A stretch of 5,055 nt of DNA from Firmicutes bacterium UBA6418. GTDB lineage: Bacteria; Bacillota; Clostridia; Peptostreptococcales; Anaerovoracaceae. The stretch's first letter is position 1. The number at the start of each line of letters is the position of its first letter. Location of the stretch: positions 1-5,055 of the forward strand of contig DJPG01000042.1 in assembly GCA_002439735.1 (NCBI GenBank), written 5' to 3'. The position numbers and the translations under genes are program-made. The notes below the pieces were generated by a model. That model saw nothing but the letters and a program-made list of their open reading frames with translations. It did no database searches and was not told the origin of the DNA. Below are positions 1 through 5,055 of the stretch, one piece after another.

Positions 1-148
1 AAGGAAATGGAACTGCGAAGCGTACAAGCCAAACGCCAAGTGCCGCATCCGAACATTCCGACTGGAAAATTTCCGGTATCGCGGGAAGCAAGTCAGGCAG
101 TACCGCCTCCGCAACAGCGGAAACATCGTCTTTTTGTGCTTTAACGGC
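1..148. other. Unassigned left edge, possible 3' end of an upstream rightward gene
   Basis: No gene can be assigned here. All three plus-strand frames are open from the window edge. Frame 1 ends with TAA at 142-144, immediately before the hairpin at 154-184, which is where a rightward gene would be expected to end; its last residues would read RKHRLFVL. Frame 3 gives a Ser/Thr/Ala-rich peptide but runs through the hairpin to a TGA at 192-194, which is less likely. One minus-strand frame is also open but has no ATG with a ribosome binding site. I recognise none of the translations. The convergent arrangement with the symporter gene mildly favours a plus-strand gene end. Confidence 0.25.
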
Positions 149-192
149 AAAAAACAGGAACTATGCTACGCACACAGTTCCTGTCTGTTTTT
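149..192 (-). terminator. Intrinsic terminator of the cyclase-symporter operon, possibly bidirectional
   Basis: A perfect 9-bp stem, ACAGGAACT at 154-162 pairing with AGTTCCTGT at 176-184, encloses a 13-nt loop. Read on the minus strand, the stem is followed by six T residues (149-154, the last overlapping the stem), and it begins about 32 nt past the symporter stop codon. On the plus strand the stem is followed by CTG and five T residues (188-192), so it could also end a rightward transcript entering from the left edge. Confidence 0.8.
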
Positions 193-215
193 GATCTCTG
201 ATTCGTTACATTTCC

Positions 216-2174
216 CTACAAATATTTTTTCAACATTGCTTTTCCGGAATCCGTCAGAATCATTTTCCGTTTGAACACGCCTTTTTCCAGAACATATCCC
301 AGTCTTGCCAGATGATAGGAGATGGCTGCCATCTGCATGGACTTGATCTGCTGTTCTTTCAAGTATTCATTCTGTTCTTTTTCCGGTTTCTGTAGCACAT
401 TTAAAATTCCAACATACAATGGGCACAAACCATTTTCCGCCATATCGGCTTCTTTTGACGAAAGTGGTTTTAATGCTTTTTGTCCTTTTTCGGTAATCGT
501 AAATGTATACATATCCGATCCCATCAGACCTGCGCGCATCAGATATCCGCCTTGATCCAGACGCTCTACCGAATCATTAATTGCTTTTGAGTCTAGTCCA
601 AGGTAATCCGTAAGGTCTGCCATATACAGATGTTTTCTGCGTAACAACTCCAGAATTTTTTTGTCCTGTTCGGTAAGCACAACTTCTTTTCGATTCGTTG
701 CGGTTGGTACAATCTCCCAATCAGATGCACCATAATATTTCGGCTTTCCAAACAGTGTTCCAATGATCGCTGCCGCCAGTGTTACGATCAAGCCCAGTGT
801 TGCCAGATATACATATTTTCCAATCGAAAATACACCGGTCAGATCCAGCAGCGTAAAGACAGCCATGGAAATCATACCACATAACGCACCTGTCAAAGCA
901 CCCGTCTTATTGAATTTTTTCCATATTGCTCCAAGACCCAGTAGGATTGCAGGCGGTACTAGCCAGCAGTTTGCAAATGCAAATAAGTAAGTCGGTCCTC
1001 CCGGGAACTGGCAGAGAATAAAGGTAAAGGCTCCAACAAGAATCATCAGCCATTTGGAAGCTTTCAGGCTCTTCTGTGTATCTGCCTTTGGATTCAGTCT
1101 CTGGTAAACATCTCTGGTTAAAATCGCAGATGCGCCCAGAGCGGATGTAGATGATGTGGATACAGAAGCTGCCACCGCACCGATAACTGCCAGTGAACCA
1201 AAAATCGGAATTAAGGTCGATGCAATAAAGCCATAGGCACCTGTCGGCGCAATGGTTCCTCCAGTCAAGGTAAGGATGTCACTGTGATATGCCCCTACAT
1301 AAGCGCCTGTAATTGCCAGAGGGATCATGAATACAACAAACAGTACAATTGCTGCAATCACAAATGAATTTCTTGCTACTTTTTCATTTCTGCAGTTCGC
1401 AACCTTCATCCAATAATAATTATTACCCCATACCAGTGCTGCTGCAAAGCAGATTACAAAATTCAGAATTGACGGATAGGTTAATGCTCCGCCCGGCATG
1501 CTTCCACTGAATCCCGTATCGGCAATATTTCCAGCCGGCCAATTTGCAATCATTGTGCTAAACGCCCCATTTTGATGCATAACCAGAAGCATAACCATTG
1601 GGACGACCACAATACCCAGAAGCACCTGCACAAAATCTGTCATGCTAATTGCCCACATGCCGGAGATAAACGTAAATGCAATAATAACTGCAAAAATAAC
1701 GGCTGTTACAAGAATGGAATTCCAGCCCGTGTATGCTGTAATATTCTGAACACTGGATACAATATTATTCGCCATAATACCACACATACCGATCACAGAT
1801 GTGACCGCTACGATCGAACGTGTCCGGCCGTCATACCGAATCTCCAGAAATTCCGGTAACGTCTGTGCGCCGCATCTGCGAATAAATTTGGAATATAGCA
1901 AACCAAATAACAGTAATCCACACATAGAATAGATAAGTCCCCAGCCAATACCGCCTAGAAATCCGTACTGAATGGTAAATGCCGGAACCAGTGTGATTGT
2001 CGTACCTGCAAAACCAATGGCAATGACGCCGAATACATTAATGCTTGTAGAAATTTCACGGCCTGCCAGAATGTAATCCGAAGAATCACTGACCCAGTTT
2101 TTACTTACAAAACTTGCAATAAACAAAAAGGCTACAAAGGCTATAAATACAATAATAAATGTTATATTTCCCAT
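216..2174 (-). CDS. Sodium:solute symporter with C-terminal winged-helix-like tail
   Basis: This is a 652-aa inner-membrane protein of the solute:sodium symporter family (SSS, TC 2.A.21), predicted to import a small organic solute with Na+. Residues 1-475 form about 13 hydrophobic segments (roughly 4-24, 45-66, 73-95, 120-140, 152-175, 180-200, 234-256, 270-292, 314-345, 372-392, 396-416, 424-446, 452-475). Family hallmarks are DYILAGREIS at 33-42 and the Ser/Thr-rich stretch at 338-350 leading into ILTRDVY, the region that contributes Na+ ligands in this family. Typical members are about 480-520 aa; this one continues with a soluble tail. Residues 500-568 and 583-652 each look like a winged helix: helices followed by a GYL or GYV turn and a beta wing ending in ITEKGQKAL or LTDSGKAML. 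The start codon overlaps the cyclase stop by one base and has a strong ribosome binding site, so this is the second gene of a coupled operon. The transporter call is secure. The substrate is unknown and the tail's function is inference. Confidence 0.93.
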   Translation of the reverse strand: MGNITFIIVFIAFVAFLFIASFVSKNWVSDSSDYILAGREISTSINVFGVIAIGFAGTTITLVPAFTIQYGFLGGIGWGLIYSMCGLLLFGLLYSKFIRRCGAQTLPEFLEIRYDGRTRSIVAVTSVIGMCGIMANNIVSSVQNITAYTGWNSILVTAVIFAVIIAFTFISGMWAISMTDFVQVLLGIVVVPMVMLLVMHQNGAFSTMIANWPAGNIADTGFSGSMPGGALTYPSILNFVICFAAALVWGNNYYWMKVANCRNEKVARNSFVIAAIVLFVVFMIPLAITGAYVGAYHSDILTLTGGTIAPTGAYGFIASTLIPIFGSLAVIGAVAASVSTSSTSALGASAILTRDVYQRLNPKADTQKSLKASKWLMILVGAFTFILCQFPGGPTYLFAFANCWLVPPAILLGLGAIWKKFNKTGALTGALCGMISMAVFTLLDLTGVFSIGKYVYLATLGLIVTLAAAIIGTLFGKPKYYGASDWEIVPTATNRKEVVLTEQDKKILELLRRKHLYMADLTDYLGLDSKAINDSVERLDQGGYLMRAGLMGSDMYTFTITEKGQKALKPLSSKEADMAENGLCPLYVGILNVLQKPEKEQNEYLKEQQIKSMQMAAISYHLARLGYVLEKGVFKRKMILTDSGKAMLKKYL

Positions 2175-2956
2175 TATTTTTCTCCTTCCTCCTTGACCAT
2201 TGCCACTGCACGCATCCAGCCCGCACTTGCTTTTTTAATTTTTACAGGGAAACCATAAAATGTGAATCCGGTTGCCGGTAAAGATTCAAGATTTGCCAGT
2301 TTTTCAATATGACAGTACGCCTTTTCTCTGCCGGCGCGATGTCCCTCCCAGATGATGGACGCATCCCCGGTTTTTTGAAATTCTTTGGCCGTCAATGGAA
2401 GCGGTACATCCCAGCTCCAGGCATCTGTTCCGACAACATGGATTCCCTGATCCACCAGCCATAACGTAGCTGCTTTGCTTACGCCGCAGCCACTGGTCAG
2501 ATACTCCGCTTTCCCCCAATTTTTCATTGCGCCTGTTCTGATCAGAACAATATCGCCAGGCTGCAAGCCATAGTGGATTTTGTCGAAATACTTTTCAAAA
2601 TCTTCCGGCATGACTTTGTATCCATCCGGCTTATCTGTAAAATCTACCAGCACACCATTTCCGAAGCACCACTCCAGTGGAACCTCATCAATGGTCCAGG
2701 AACGTTCTCCTCCATTCATCGTCGGATAGTAATGATATGGCGCATCCAGATGTGTTCCTGAATGGGAAGAGAGCTTGATAAATTCTACCGCCCATCCGTT
2801 TCCTTCCGGAAGATCTTCCGGCGTCGCTCCCGGAAAATGCCCCAGCATCTCGTCCACAGAATCTTTATGGCTCACATATTGAATATGTGGACGGTAAAGC
2901 GGCGGATCACTCGGCAGATCTGATTCAATGGCTACGGATAAATCAATAATTTTCAT
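2174..2956 (-). CDS. Cyclase-family metal-dependent hydrolase (KynB/isatin hydrolase-like)
   Basis: This 260-aa cytosolic protein belongs to the cyclase family (Pfam PF04199), whose members include bacterial kynurenine formamidase and isatin hydrolase; they hydrolyse amides, formamides or lactams with bound Zn or Mn. The family motif HSGTHLDAPYH is at residues 65-75, giving ligands H65, H69 and D71 and the catalytic-type H75. H206 and E218 have the same 12-residue separation as the C-terminal His/Glu pair of KynB. GDIVLIRTG (134-142), VVGTDAWSWD (174-183) and a C-terminal FPVKI...ASAGW...RAVA block complete the fold. Length is slightly above that of KynB (about 210 aa). The frame is open to an ATG at 3010, but that codon lies within the sigma-54 promoter, upstream of the predicted transcript start; the ATG at 2954-2956 has AAGGAGA 7 nt away and begins MKIIDLSV, a normal family N-terminus. 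It is the first gene of the operon with the symporter. No tryptophan-degradation genes are in view, so kynurenine formamidase activity is not supported and the substrate is open. Confidence 0.92.
   Translation of the reverse strand: MKIIDLSVAIESDLPSDPPLYRPHIQYVSHKDSVDEMLGHFPGATPEDLPEGNGWAVEFIKLSSHSGTHLDAPYHYYPTMNGGERSWTIDEVPLEWCFGNGVLVDFTDKPDGYKVMPEDFEKYFDKIHYGLQPGDIVLIRTGAMKNWGKAEYLTSGCGVSKAATLWLVDQGIHVVGTDAWSWDVPLPLTAKEFQKTGDASIIWEGHRAGREKAYCHIEKLANLESLPATGFTFYGFPVKIKKASAGWMRAVAMVKEEGEK
2181..2194 (-). promoter_or_regulatory. Strong ribosome binding site of the symporter inside the cyclase 3' end
   Basis: The minus strand reads AAGGAGGAAGGAGA just before the symporter start. The nearer GGAGA (2181-2185) lies 6 nt from the ATG at 2172-2174, and the AGGAGG (2188-2193) lies 13 nt away. 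Both fall within the last codons of the cyclase gene (residues around KEEGEK), so translation of the two genes is probably coupled. Confidence 0.8.
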
Positions 2957-2963
2957 GTTCCAT

Positions 2964-2970
2964 TCTCCTT
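2964..2970 (-). promoter_or_regulatory. Ribosome binding site that fixes the cyclase start
   Basis: The minus strand reads AAGGAGA at 2970-2964, 7 nt before the ATG at 2956-2954. It decides between this start and the in-frame ATG 54 nt further upstream, which has no such site. Confidence 0.85.
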
Positions 2971-2993
2971 TTCTTTTTTTTGCTTCTATAATA

Positions 2994-3009
2994 AGCAAAT
3001 GTCGTGCCA
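2994..3009 (-). promoter_or_regulatory. Sigma-54 (-24/-12) promoter of the cyclase-symporter operon
   Basis: Read on the minus strand, 3009 to 2994 is TGGCACG-ACAT-TTGCT, an exact match to the sigma-54 consensus TGGCACG-N4-TTGCW, with the invariant GG (3008-3007) and GC (2996-2995) separated by 10 nt. Transcription should start near 2983, giving a leader of about 27 nt before the cyclase ATG. The divergent neighbour encodes an activator with an intact GAFTGA loop, the kind of partner this promoter needs. Confidence 0.93.
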
Positions 3010-3049
3010 TTTTTTTTGCCTGTATTTTGACCTTTTTACTATCTTTCTG

Positions 3050-3064
3050 TTTACAAATTGTAAA
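3050..3064. promoter_or_regulatory. Putative activator binding site 1 (perfect palindrome)
   Basis: TTTACA-AAT-TGTAAA is a perfect 6-bp inverted repeat with a 3-bp spacer, centred at 3057, about 74 bp upstream of the predicted sigma-54 transcript start. It is the best conserved of three related sites and is a candidate enhancer site for the neighbouring Fis-type HTH activator. The protein assignment is inference from position and repetition. Confidence 0.72.
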
Positions 3065-3081
3065 TTTATTGATAAAATATA

Positions 3082-3096
3082 TTTACATATTGTATA
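3082..3096. promoter_or_regulatory. Putative activator binding site 2
   Basis: TTTACA-TAT-TGTATA matches site 1 at 13 of 15 positions. It is centred at 3089, 32 bp (about three helical turns) from site 1 and about 106 bp upstream of the predicted sigma-54 start. Its left half doubles as a -35-like hexamer for the activator gene. Confidence 0.65.
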
Positions 3097-3110
3097 TATT
3101 TCTTTACAAT
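3082..3110 (+). promoter_or_regulatory. Sigma-70-type promoter for the activator gene
   Basis: TTTACA (3082-3087, 5 of 6 match to TTGACA) is followed after 17 nt by TACAAT (3105-3110, 5 of 6 match to TATAAT). Transcription would start near 3117, leaving a leader of about 44 nt. The promoter overlaps sites 2 and 3, so a protein bound there should block it. A second candidate of equal hexamer score lies just upstream: TTTACA 3050-3055, 17 nt, TAAAAT 3073-3078. The A/T richness makes chance matches common. Confidence 0.5.
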
Positions 3111-3117
3111 ATGTTTT
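3103..3117. promoter_or_regulatory. Putative activator binding site 3 (degenerate)
   Basis: TTTACA-ATA-TGTTTT keeps the left half-site and the TGT of the right half. It is centred at 3110, 21 bp (two helical turns) from site 2 and about 127 bp upstream of the predicted sigma-54 start. ACATATTGTA at 3085-3094 and TACAATATGT at 3105-3114 also form a perfect 10-bp inverted repeat linking sites 2 and 3. Confidence 0.55.
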
Positions 3118-3150
3118 CAAGGAAATAAAAAAGACACACAATTTCACTTT

Positions 3151-3156
3151 GGAGAG
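3151..3156 (+). promoter_or_regulatory. Ribosome binding site that fixes the activator start
   Basis: GGAGAG lies 4 nt before the ATG at 3161 (6 nt if only GGAG is counted). It supports this start over the in-frame ATG at 2999, which would run translation through the promoter and enhancer region. Confidence 0.8.
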
Positions 3157-3160
3157 AACC

Positions 3161-4570
3161 ATGCATATTACAGATCATTTTTTTAAGCTTGCAATTGAAA
3201 ATCTCCCCTGCGCTTTGCTTACCGATGCACAGGGGCGTTATGTGTATGTAAACCCCGGTTGGTGTAACTATATGGGATTTCAACCGGAAGAAGCCATTGG
3301 AAAATATGTCACAGAGCTTGCAGCGGAATCGCGTGTTACCAAAGTGCTGCAAACGGGAAACGCTGAGATCGGGTATTATATTAAAGGACGAAATGGACGT
3401 TATCTTTTTAACAATTGTATTCCCATTAAGGAAAATGGTCAGTTAATCGGAACCATTATCACCACTTTTTTTACCGATATTGATAATGCACTCTCCTTTT
3501 CGCACGATTTAAGTGATATGACAAACAAGCTAAACTACTACAAGGAAGAACTTCGAAAATTACGCGGCGCGAAACATCGGATTGACGAAATCGTCGGAAA
3601 CAGCCTCCAGATGCAGCATCTGCGCGAGCAGATTTATCAGGCTGCAAAGACGACTTCCACGGTATTGATCGAGGGAGAAACCGGTTGCGGAAAGGAATTA
3701 ATCGCCAATTCCATCCATGATCTGAGCACCCGTACATACAATCCCTTTGTAAAAATCAATTGTTCTGCCATTCCGCCGGAATTGGTGGAATCAGAATTTT
3801 TCGGCTACGACAGCGGTGCATTTACCGGCGCCAGCAAACGCGGTAAACCCGGTCTGTTTGAGCAGGCAAATGAAGGCTCACTGTTTCTGGACGAGATCAA
3901 TCAGATGTCTTATTTTATTCAGCCAAAATTACTTCGTGTTCTTCAGGAAAAAGAAGTTCAGCATGTCGGTGGAAACAAACTGATTCCTGTTAATGTACGG
4001 ATTATTGCTGCAACCAACCAGCCGTTGGAGGAATTAGTCAATGAAGAAAAGTTTCGTGCCGATCTATATTACCGGCTGAATGTTGTAAACATTCGGATCC
4101 CGCCATTGCGGGAGCATCTGGAAGATCTTCCGGATCTGATCCAGCATTCCATCCGCCGTTTAAATCATGAGCTTGGTACACAGGTAGAAGGGATCTCTGA
4201 GGAAGCAGAACAGCGCATGTATACGTATCAATGGCCGGGAAATGTCCGCGAATTAAACAACATTCTGGAACGTGCGATTAATTCTCATCCTTACGGCGTA
4301 CTTTCCTGGAAATGTTTTGAAGAATATTTTTCTATGCGCCTGAATCAGAGTGCACTGCGAAATACTGCATTTACCAAAACTGCGTCAAACCCTTCTCAGA
4401 CTCCGTATACACTCTCGGATCTGCGTGACCAGTCCACACAGCAGGAACAGATGATGATTCGAAACAGCCTTACCAAACACCATTTTAATAAAACGAAAAC
4501 CGCGCAGGAATTGGGAATTTCCAGAACGCTTCTTTATCAGAAATTGAAAAAATATAAGATAGAATTTTAA
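3161..4570 (+). CDS. PAS-domain sigma-54-dependent transcriptional activator
   Basis: This 469-aa cytosolic enhancer-binding protein has the RocR-type layout PAS / AAA+ / Fis-HTH. The PAS-like sensor spans about residues 7-108 (LTDAQGRYVYVNPGW within it), followed by a charged helical linker at about 124-140. The AAA+ domain spans about 143-380: Walker A GETGCGKE 172-179, the sigma-54-contacting GAFTGA loop 219-224 (intact), Walker B LFLDE 241-245, Arg-finger-region R299 and R305, and WPGNVREL 358-365 (sensor II). A Fis-type HTH lies at about 440-465. There is no receiver domain, so it is not a two-component response regulator; a ligand or a redox state sensed by PAS is more likely. The start at 3161 is chosen because of GGAGAG just upstream and because the 54-residue upstream extension would translate the promoter/enhancer DNA into hydrophobic, Phe/Tyr-rich sequence. 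The gene is divergent from the cyclase-symporter operon, whose sigma-54 promoter it almost certainly controls. The ligand is unknown. Confidence 0.95.
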   Translation: MHITDHFFKLAIENLPCALLTDAQGRYVYVNPGWCNYMGFQPEEAIGKYVTELAAESRVTKVLQTGNAEIGYYIKGRNGRYLFNNCIPIKENGQLIGTIITTFFTDIDNALSFSHDLSDMTNKLNYYKEELRKLRGAKHRIDEIVGNSLQMQHLREQIYQAAKTTSTVLIEGETGCGKELIANSIHDLSTRTYNPFVKINCSAIPPELVESEFFGYDSGAFTGASKRGKPGLFEQANEGSLFLDEINQMSYFIQPKLLRVLQEKEVQHVGGNKLIPVNVRIIAATNQPLEELVNEEKFRADLYYRLNVVNIRIPPLREHLEDLPDLIQHSIRRLNHELGTQVEGISEEAEQRMYTYQWPGNVRELNNILERAINSHPYGVLSWKCFEEYFSMRLNQSALRNTAFTKTASNPSQTPYTLSDLRDQSTQQEQMMIRNSLTKHHFNKTKTAQELGISRTLLYQKLKKYKIEF

Positions 4571-4617
4571 TCCGCACATTCCATACGGTTTCGGTATTGA
4601 CCTTTTTTATCCGGAAT

Positions 4618-4667
4618 ACCGGTACCTCCGTGCGCCTTCGGCGCTACGGGGGTACCGGTTGTTTTTT
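4618..4667 (+). terminator. Strong intrinsic terminator of the activator gene
   Basis: A long GC-rich hairpin starts 47 nt past the activator stop. ACCGGTACC at 4618-4626 pairs with GGTACCGGT at 4651-4659. The stem continues through a T-G wobble, CCGT/ACGG and one bulged T into GCGCC/GGCGC with a TTC loop. It is followed by TTGTTTTTT (4659-4667, first T shared with the stem). There is no T-run on the minus-strand side, so it acts rightward. Confidence 0.9.
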
Positions 4668-4670
4668 GCT

Positions 4671-4711
4671 ATAAATTGGGCGGATATCCAAGAACTTGGT
4701 TATCCGCCCAA
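4671..4711 (-). terminator. Hairpin downstream of the phosphoribosyltransferase gene, probable terminator
   Basis: TTGGGCGGATA at 4676-4686 pairs perfectly with TATCCGCCCAA at 4701-4711. After a T-T mismatch an inner CCAA/TTGG stem (4688-4691 with 4696-4699) leaves a GAAC loop. In the minus direction it begins 11 nt past the stop codon and is followed by TTTAT (4675-4671), a short and imperfect U-tract, so termination may be less efficient than at the neighbouring hairpin. Confidence 0.65.
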
Positions 4712-4722
4712 AAATGTTTCTG

Positions 4723-5055
4723 TTATTTCACACTGCCGTCCGGGTTGAAGACCGGAAGTTTTTCGAGGTAGATGATGTCGTCGCGATCTGCGGCGCCGCC
4801 CTCTGCGAGCACGGCCATTCTGCCGACGATGTCCGCGCCGACCTGGTTGACCAGTGTTTCGATAGACTTGAGTGATTCGCCGGTGCTGATCACGTCATCG
4901 ACGATCAGCACACGTTTGCCGCGTAGCATGTCTGCTTCGTGCTTGCCAATGCAGAGCGTTTGAATGTGATCGGTCGTAATGGAATCCACGGTCGTTTTGA
5001 TAATATCCGTCATATACAGCTTTGGACCCTTGCGCGCTACGATATAATCGTTGCG
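4723..5055 (-). CDS. Purine-type phosphoribosyltransferase (Apt-like), C-terminal part
   Basis: The visible 110 residues are the C-terminal part of a type I phosphoribosyltransferase of the Apt group (COG0503-like), which joins a purine base to PRPP in nucleotide salvage in the cytosol. The PRPP-binding motif is clear at fragment residues 49-61 (VLIVDDVISTGES). Upstream RNDYIVARKGPKLYM and the C-terminal LPVFNPDGSVK are typical of clostridial Apt-like proteins. The frame is open to the window edge, so the Met at 5013 is internal: 14 in-frame residues precede it and fit the family. About 60-80 N-terminal residues are missing if length is usual. The base (adenine, hypoxanthine or xanthine) cannot be set from this fragment, so no symbol is given. 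It is more G/C-rich than the neighbouring genes and convergent with the activator, from which it is separated by two hairpins; it appears to be an unrelated housekeeping gene. Confidence 0.9.
   Translation of the reverse strand, partial: RNDYIVARKGPKLYMTDIIKTTVDSITTDHIQTLCIGKHEADMLRGKRVLIVDDVISTGESLKSIETLVNQVGADIVGRMAVLAEGGAADRDDIIYLEKLPVFNPDGSVK

Noticed and set aside
1572..1859. Plus-strand open frame of 95 codons rich in His, Asn and Cys
   Set aside because: It is the antisense of the symporter membrane segments, with shadow-type composition and no recognisable ribosome binding site. Other short frames opposite or inside the four genes were discarded for the same reason.
2174..2956. Naming the hydrolase kynB (kynurenine formamidase)
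   Set aside because: The metal motif is shared by the whole cyclase family, and no tryptophan-catabolism genes are nearby, so a specific name would be over-reach.
3085..3114. RNA hairpin or riboswitch in the activator leader
   Set aside because: The 10-bp inverted repeat lies almost wholly upstream of the predicted transcript start and is A/T-only apart from the half-site C/G, so DNA-binding sites explain it better.
3050..3117. CRISPR-like or mobile-element repeats
   Set aside because: There are only three short degenerate palindromes with unequal spacing in an intergenic control region, which fits regulator sites; there are no long direct repeats, spacers, transposase or target-site duplications.
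2999..3160. N-terminal 54-residue extension of the activator in the same frame
   Set aside because: It is hydrophobic and Phe/Tyr-rich without family resemblance, covers the predicted promoters and binding sites, and ends at a well-placed GGAGAG plus ATG at 3161.
4723..5013. Phosphoribosyltransferase read as a complete 96-aa gene starting at 5013
   Set aside because: The frame is open upstream to the window edge and the 14 preceding residues match the family, so the Met is internal and the gene is cut by the window.

Overview
The window looks like a chromosomal segment from a low-to-moderate-GC Firmicute, most likely a gut-type clostridium (Lachnospiraceae-like). This rests on AGGAGG-type ribosome binding sites, A/T-rich intergenic DNA with T-tracts, intrinsic terminators, and a RocR/PrdR-style sigma-54 activator next to its target operon. 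The taxonomy is inferred from style, not from a marker gene.

Layout. Positions 1-148 hold no gene I can identify; they may carry the 3' end of a rightward gene. A terminator hairpin lies at 149-192. On the minus strand, a two-gene operon runs from 2956 down to 216: a cyclase-family metal-dependent hydrolase (260 aa), then a sodium:solute symporter (652 aa) that carries an extra ~160-residue cytoplasmic tail resembling two winged-helix domains. The two genes share one base (TAATG). On the plus strand, 3161-4570 encodes a 469-aa PAS / AAA+ / Fis-HTH sigma-54 activator, followed by a strong terminator. At the right edge, on the minus strand, is the C-terminal part of a purine-type phosphoribosyltransferase (Apt-like), with its own hairpin downstream; it appears unrelated to the module.

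The 204-bp divergent region (2957-3160) ties the module together. It holds a textbook -24/-12 sigma-54 promoter (TGGCACG-N4-TTGCT, GG-N10-GC spacing) reading into the cyclase. Upstream of it are three related 15-bp palindromic sites (TTTACA-N3-TGTAAA type) whose centres are 32 and 21 bp apart, close to whole helical turns. They sit about 74, 106 and 127 bp upstream of the predicted start of transcription, where enhancer sites are expected. A sigma-70-like promoter for the activator overlaps two of these sites, suggesting autoregulation.

Proposed working model (inference): a small molecule is detected, perhaps by the PAS domain. The activator then binds the three sites and switches on the hydrolase plus the Na+-coupled importer of its substrate. 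The substrate is unknown. The hydrolase has the full metal-ligand set of the kynurenine-formamidase/isatin-hydrolase family, so an amide, formamide or lactam is reasonable. The winged-helix-like tail on the importer is the least expected feature and could couple transport to regulation.
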